A model generated the notes under the pieces. That model was not told where the DNA came from, made no database searches, and saw only the letters and a list, made by a program, of their open reading frames with translations. DNA of 44,664 bases from positions 1 through 44,664 of the IMG/VR virus record IMGVR_UViG_3300012022_000001. One strand, given 5' to 3'. Source of the DNA: a virus. Shown one piece after another: positions 42,809 through 44,664 of the stretch. Made by a program: the position numbers and the translations under genes. Position 1 is the first letter of the stretch; each line of letters begins with the position of its first letter.

Positions 42809-43122
42809 AATCCACCAGTCATCTTAATCAGATTGTTCACAGCAAATCCTGGCGTAACTTCCTTAACAGCTTTGGGATCGTAATCATCTCCAGTATTAAG
42901 CGTACTCAATACTAATGAAGGAGAATCCGGGCGCGGAATATCTCCACCAAGAAACGATGGCTGGTACTCAACTAACTCAATAGAACCACTCCCACAATAG
43001 ATACACAGATCATCACGTCTGTTACCTGTAATGGTCAAGGGCGCACTATTGGTAAAATATTTAGTTGGGACCAGCCATTCTCTTCTACATTCATTGCAAT
43101 ACATTCTAGAATGTTTCATCAT
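42805..43122 (-). CDS. Small zinc-ribbon protein
   Basis: 105 residues (104 from the second ATG). CNECRREW and CIYCGSGSIELVEY form a two-pair zinc ribbon separated by about 28 residues; the C-terminus (GDDYDPKAVKEVTPGFAVNN) is a different small helix-strand region. Overlaps the preceding stop (ATGA). Function unknown; several zinc ribbons cluster here. Confidence 0.6.
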   Translation of the reverse strand: MMKHSRMYCNECRREWLVPTKYFTNSAPLTITGNRRDDLCIYCGSGSIELVEYQPSFLGGDIPRPDSPSLVLSTLNTGDDYDPKAVKEVTPGFAVNNLIKMTGGL

Positions 43123-43259
43123 AATCTTACTCTCGAAATGATTTCACTAAGAACCCAGAATGCTAATCCTACGTATCCTAACTGGGAATCTCCTTTGATA
43201 GCTGCTAATACAAACATAATCAAAGCTAGAACGAGTAGGAGTAGAGTTAAGGTTAGCAT
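43119..43259 (-). CDS. Small two-helix membrane protein
   Basis: 46 residues: MLTLTLLLLVLALIMFVLAA, IKGDSQ, LGYVGLAFWVLSEIISRVRL. Two hydrophobic helices joined by a short loop, consistent with a class II holin-like layout, though also with generic small membrane proteins. The start lies just after the preceding gene and the stop overlaps the next start (ATGA). Confidence 0.55.
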   Translation of the reverse strand: MLTLTLLLLVLALIMFVLAAIKGDSQLGYVGLAFWVLSEIISRVRL

Positions 43260-43260
43260 G

Positions 43261-43482
43261 TTATTGTGAAATTGTAATGGTGAGGTTACCAGCGGAAATA
43301 GTTACAGTGAAAGTAGTCGTGGCGGAAAGATCGAATTCCTGAATTTTACCATCTGCCTGTTGAATTGAAAGGACAGACTTAGGCGCGGTTAATACTTCCA
43401 TCCTAACTACATTCGTGATTACTTGCGCTGTAACCGTCTGGGCCGGGCCTACTTTACTTGTAACGGTAGCTGTTGAGGGCAT
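43261..43482 (-). CDS. Small beta-rich protein
   Basis: 73 residues. TATVTSKVGPAQTVTAQVIT, then MEVLTAPKSVLSIQQADGKI and TTTFTVTISAGNLTITISQ. Strand-rich, low charge, typical of small virion subunits. Early position in the virion operon. No family recognised. Confidence 0.55.
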   Translation of the reverse strand: MPSTATVTSKVGPAQTVTAQVITNVVRMEVLTAPKSVLSIQQADGKIQEFDLSATTTFTVTISAGNLTITISQ

Positions 43483-43524
43483 TGTTTACTCCTATCCTAT
43501 CTATCTCGAACTAATCCTGTCTTA

Positions 43525-44091
43525 TCATTCATTAACTCGAATCGGCTCACCATAATCTTCCAAGCGCGCAGTCTCGGGACGATAGAATATGAATTGATTA
43601 TTCTGTTGATTAACTGGTCCTACGGGCGCGTCAGGTTCCATGTTCTTAACGATAGCAGACATATCCTTAGCTATTGCAGCTAAGTTACGAGGAGATTCTT
43701 TTTGAAGGGCTTCGGGGGAAATGCTATCTAGGGAGGATTGTAACTTTCGGAGGGCTTTCTTTGTCAGACGATCTTTTCTATTCCTGATATAATCTGCTAT
43801 CGTTTTGTTGGGGGTATTATATGATGCTGTGGAAGTACTACCTTTTGCATACGCACTTACGGAGGAATCTGATATTCCAAACATCCTTGCAATCTTTAAA
43901 GCTTCCTGTCTACCTTCAATCTCGCTTGTTTCACCAATAATCTTCCTGAGGGATTCAGGGACATTATTATTTCCTTGCCCTCTACCCTTGTCCTGATCCT
44001 GAGGAATAATTTCAGGTGTAATTACTTCTTTAACTCCATTCCTATGGAGTTCCCTTTCAAATTCATCGTTAGAAACTATACCCATGGGCAT
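43525..44091 (-). CDS. Small terminase subunit candidate
   Basis: 188 residues, AGGAGA nine bases upstream. A helix-turn-helix at about 60-85 (RQEALKIARMFGISDSSVSA, then YAKGSTSTASYN) followed by helical LTKKALRKLQSSLDSISPEA and KDMSAIVKNMEPDAPVGPVN, ending in a flexible tail with FIFYRPE. This is the pattern of phage TerS-like proteins that recognise the packaging site and recruit TerL. It is the first gene of the virion operon, right behind the leftward promoter. Confidence 0.65.
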   Translation of the reverse strand: MPMGIVSNDEFERELHRNGVKEVITPEIIPQDQDKGRGQGNNNVPESLRKIIGETSEIEGRQEALKIARMFGISDSSVSAYAKGSTSTASYNTPNKTIADYIRNRKDRLTKKALRKLQSSLDSISPEALQKESPRNLAAIAKDMSAIVKNMEPDAPVGPVNQQNNQFIFYRPETARLEDYGEPIRVNE

Positions 44092-44177
44092 AAAGAAATT
44101 CTCCTAGTCAGGATTATTCTAACTTGAATTATATTTAATTGTATGGAATGTATGTAGGGCCGGGGAGGGCCGAGGGT

Positions 44178-44206
44178 AAAGTAACACATGAGCAGGGGTT
44201 TGTCAA
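44178..44206 (-). promoter_or_regulatory. Leftward sigma70-type promoter for the virion operon
   Basis: On the minus strand TTGACA (44206-44201), a 17-base spacer and TACTTT (44183-44178) fit the -35/-10 consensus (6/6 and 4/6). Transcription would begin near 44171 and reach the small-terminase candidate after an untranslated leader of about 80 bases with GC-rich and AT-rich blocks. Confidence 0.7.
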
Positions 44207-44210
44207 TAGC

Positions 44211-44239
44211 TTGATTTCCCCCTAGCATTGTGCTATAAC
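44211..44239 (+). promoter_or_regulatory. Rightward sigma70-type promoter for the early block
   Basis: TTGATT (44211-44216), a 17-base spacer and TATAAC (44234-44239) match consensus at 4/6 and 5/6. It faces the small gene at 44329 and lies back-to-back with the leftward promoter; the two -35 boxes are four bases apart and form an inverted repeat (TCAA-TAGC-TTGA). Confidence 0.65.
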
Positions 44240-44328
44240 CCCATCCTAGCTCGACGATCGGGCGCGGGTGTAACTCAGCCCTACCCCGAACTTGGGCGCG
44301 CAGGAGGGCCATTCTGAGGATTACACGT

Positions 44329-44505
44329 ATGAAATATAAGTATGCAGTCACATTTGAATTTGATACGCAGAAACCTATTACTGACCGAGGGGAAATCTAT
44401 GCGAGTTCTTTGAGAACTGCCAGTGCAAGAGCTATTGATAATTCTATTTCCAATCACCCTAATATGCAATGGGCGTCTGTATGTATCTTAATTGAAAGGA
44501 TTTAA
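44329..44505 (+). CDS. Small conserved early phage protein
   Basis: 58 residues, GAGGA upstream: MKYKYAVTFEFDTQKPITDR, then GEIYASSLRTASARAIDNS and WASVCILIERI. It has the strand-helix-strand pattern of a short protein type seen in phages and bacteria (YxVTFEF ... SARA ... LVVxLE), with no known role. It is the first gene after the rightward promoter. Confidence 0.6.
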   Translation: MKYKYAVTFEFDTQKPITDRGEIYASSLRTASARAIDNSISNHPNMQWASVCILIERI

Positions 44506-44542
44506 TATATGGGACCCTTTTTGGGTGGAATTTAAAAATGAG

Positions 44543-44664
44543 ATGAAACGTGCAATTAGACTCTCCGCAATATTTATGCCATATATGGGACCCGCGAGGA
44601 TCTGTGTCCGGGTAGGTGTAAAAATAACTGGGACGAGAAAGTCTGACAAATCCAGACTCGTAAA
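44543..44664 (+). CDS. Small ORF running off the right edge
   Basis: Forty codons from the ATG at 44543 stay open to the window end (MKRAIRLSAIFMPYMGPARI, then VGVKITGTRKSDKSRLV). Basic. If the molecule is circular it leads toward position 1; in the present sequence it would stop after NLYQ, but one extra base at the junction would fuse it to the coding tail at 1-48. Gene status is moderate. Confidence 0.4.
   Translation, partial: MKRAIRLSAIFMPYMGPARICVRVGVKITGTRKSDKSRLV

Noticed and set aside
44509-44535. An 8-codon frame after the small early gene
   Set aside because: Too short and without a clear ribosome site.
1-44664. Temperate lifestyle
   Set aside because: No integrase, excisionase, CI-like repressor or attachment site pattern was seen; the only regulator-like proteins are a small RHH protein and the terminase-type HTH.

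Overview
The window looks like most or all of the genome of a lytic, podovirus-like tailed phage with AT-rich DNA and a Gram-negative host. It carries a large terminase, portal, scaffold, major capsid protein, head-tail adaptor, several ejection-type virion proteins and several fibre or lectin-like proteins. I see no tape-measure protein, tail sheath, integrase or lysogeny repressor. The host is inferred to be a diderm with exosortase and Tat export, because one phage gene ends in a PEP-CTERM sorting signal and another begins with a twin-arginine signal. The sequence does not name a genus.

Layout. Two oppositely transcribed blocks diverge from a back-to-back promoter pair at about 44178-44239. 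The rightward block starts at 44329, runs off the right edge and, if the molecule is circular or circularly permuted, continues from position 1 to 15129. It holds a SprT-protease/SNF2-helicase fusion, a Cas4/RecB-like nuclease, an RHH protein, an HNH nuclease, a Sak4-like RecA ATPase, an Acb2-like anti-CBASS candidate, a DUF669-like SSB candidate, a very acidic small protein, many small zinc-ribbon proteins, a cold-shock-like protein, a uracil-DNA-glycosylase/exonuclease/family-A polymerase fusion and a DUF3987-like ATPase. After these come an accessory group: PEP-CTERM protein, second cold-shock protein, tRNA-Leu(UAA), Tat-signal protein, beta-helix protein and a small membrane protein.

The leftward block (44091 down to 15132) is the virion operon: small-terminase candidate, small membrane and zinc-ribbon proteins, surface or fibre proteins including a 1213-residue protein with about 25 W-P-N-P repeats, holin-like protein, large terminase, portal (with an inserted zinc ribbon), scaffold, major capsid protein, three related small capsid-side proteins, methyltransferase, glycosyltransferase, head-tail adaptor, stopper/nozzle candidate, prealbumin-fold protein, tail proteins, a GNAT acetyltransferase and three ejection-type proteins. 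The blocks converge at 15129/15132 with two bases between them.

How it works together. Cas4-like nuclease, Sak4 and the SSB candidate form a recombination module. The UDG-polymerase and DUF3987 protein are the visible replication core. The SprT-SNF2 and Acb2-like proteins suggest DNA-protein-crosslink or roadblock removal and defence evasion. No endolysin could be recognised. Many start codons overlap the preceding stop (ATGA or TAATG), so translational coupling is widespread.
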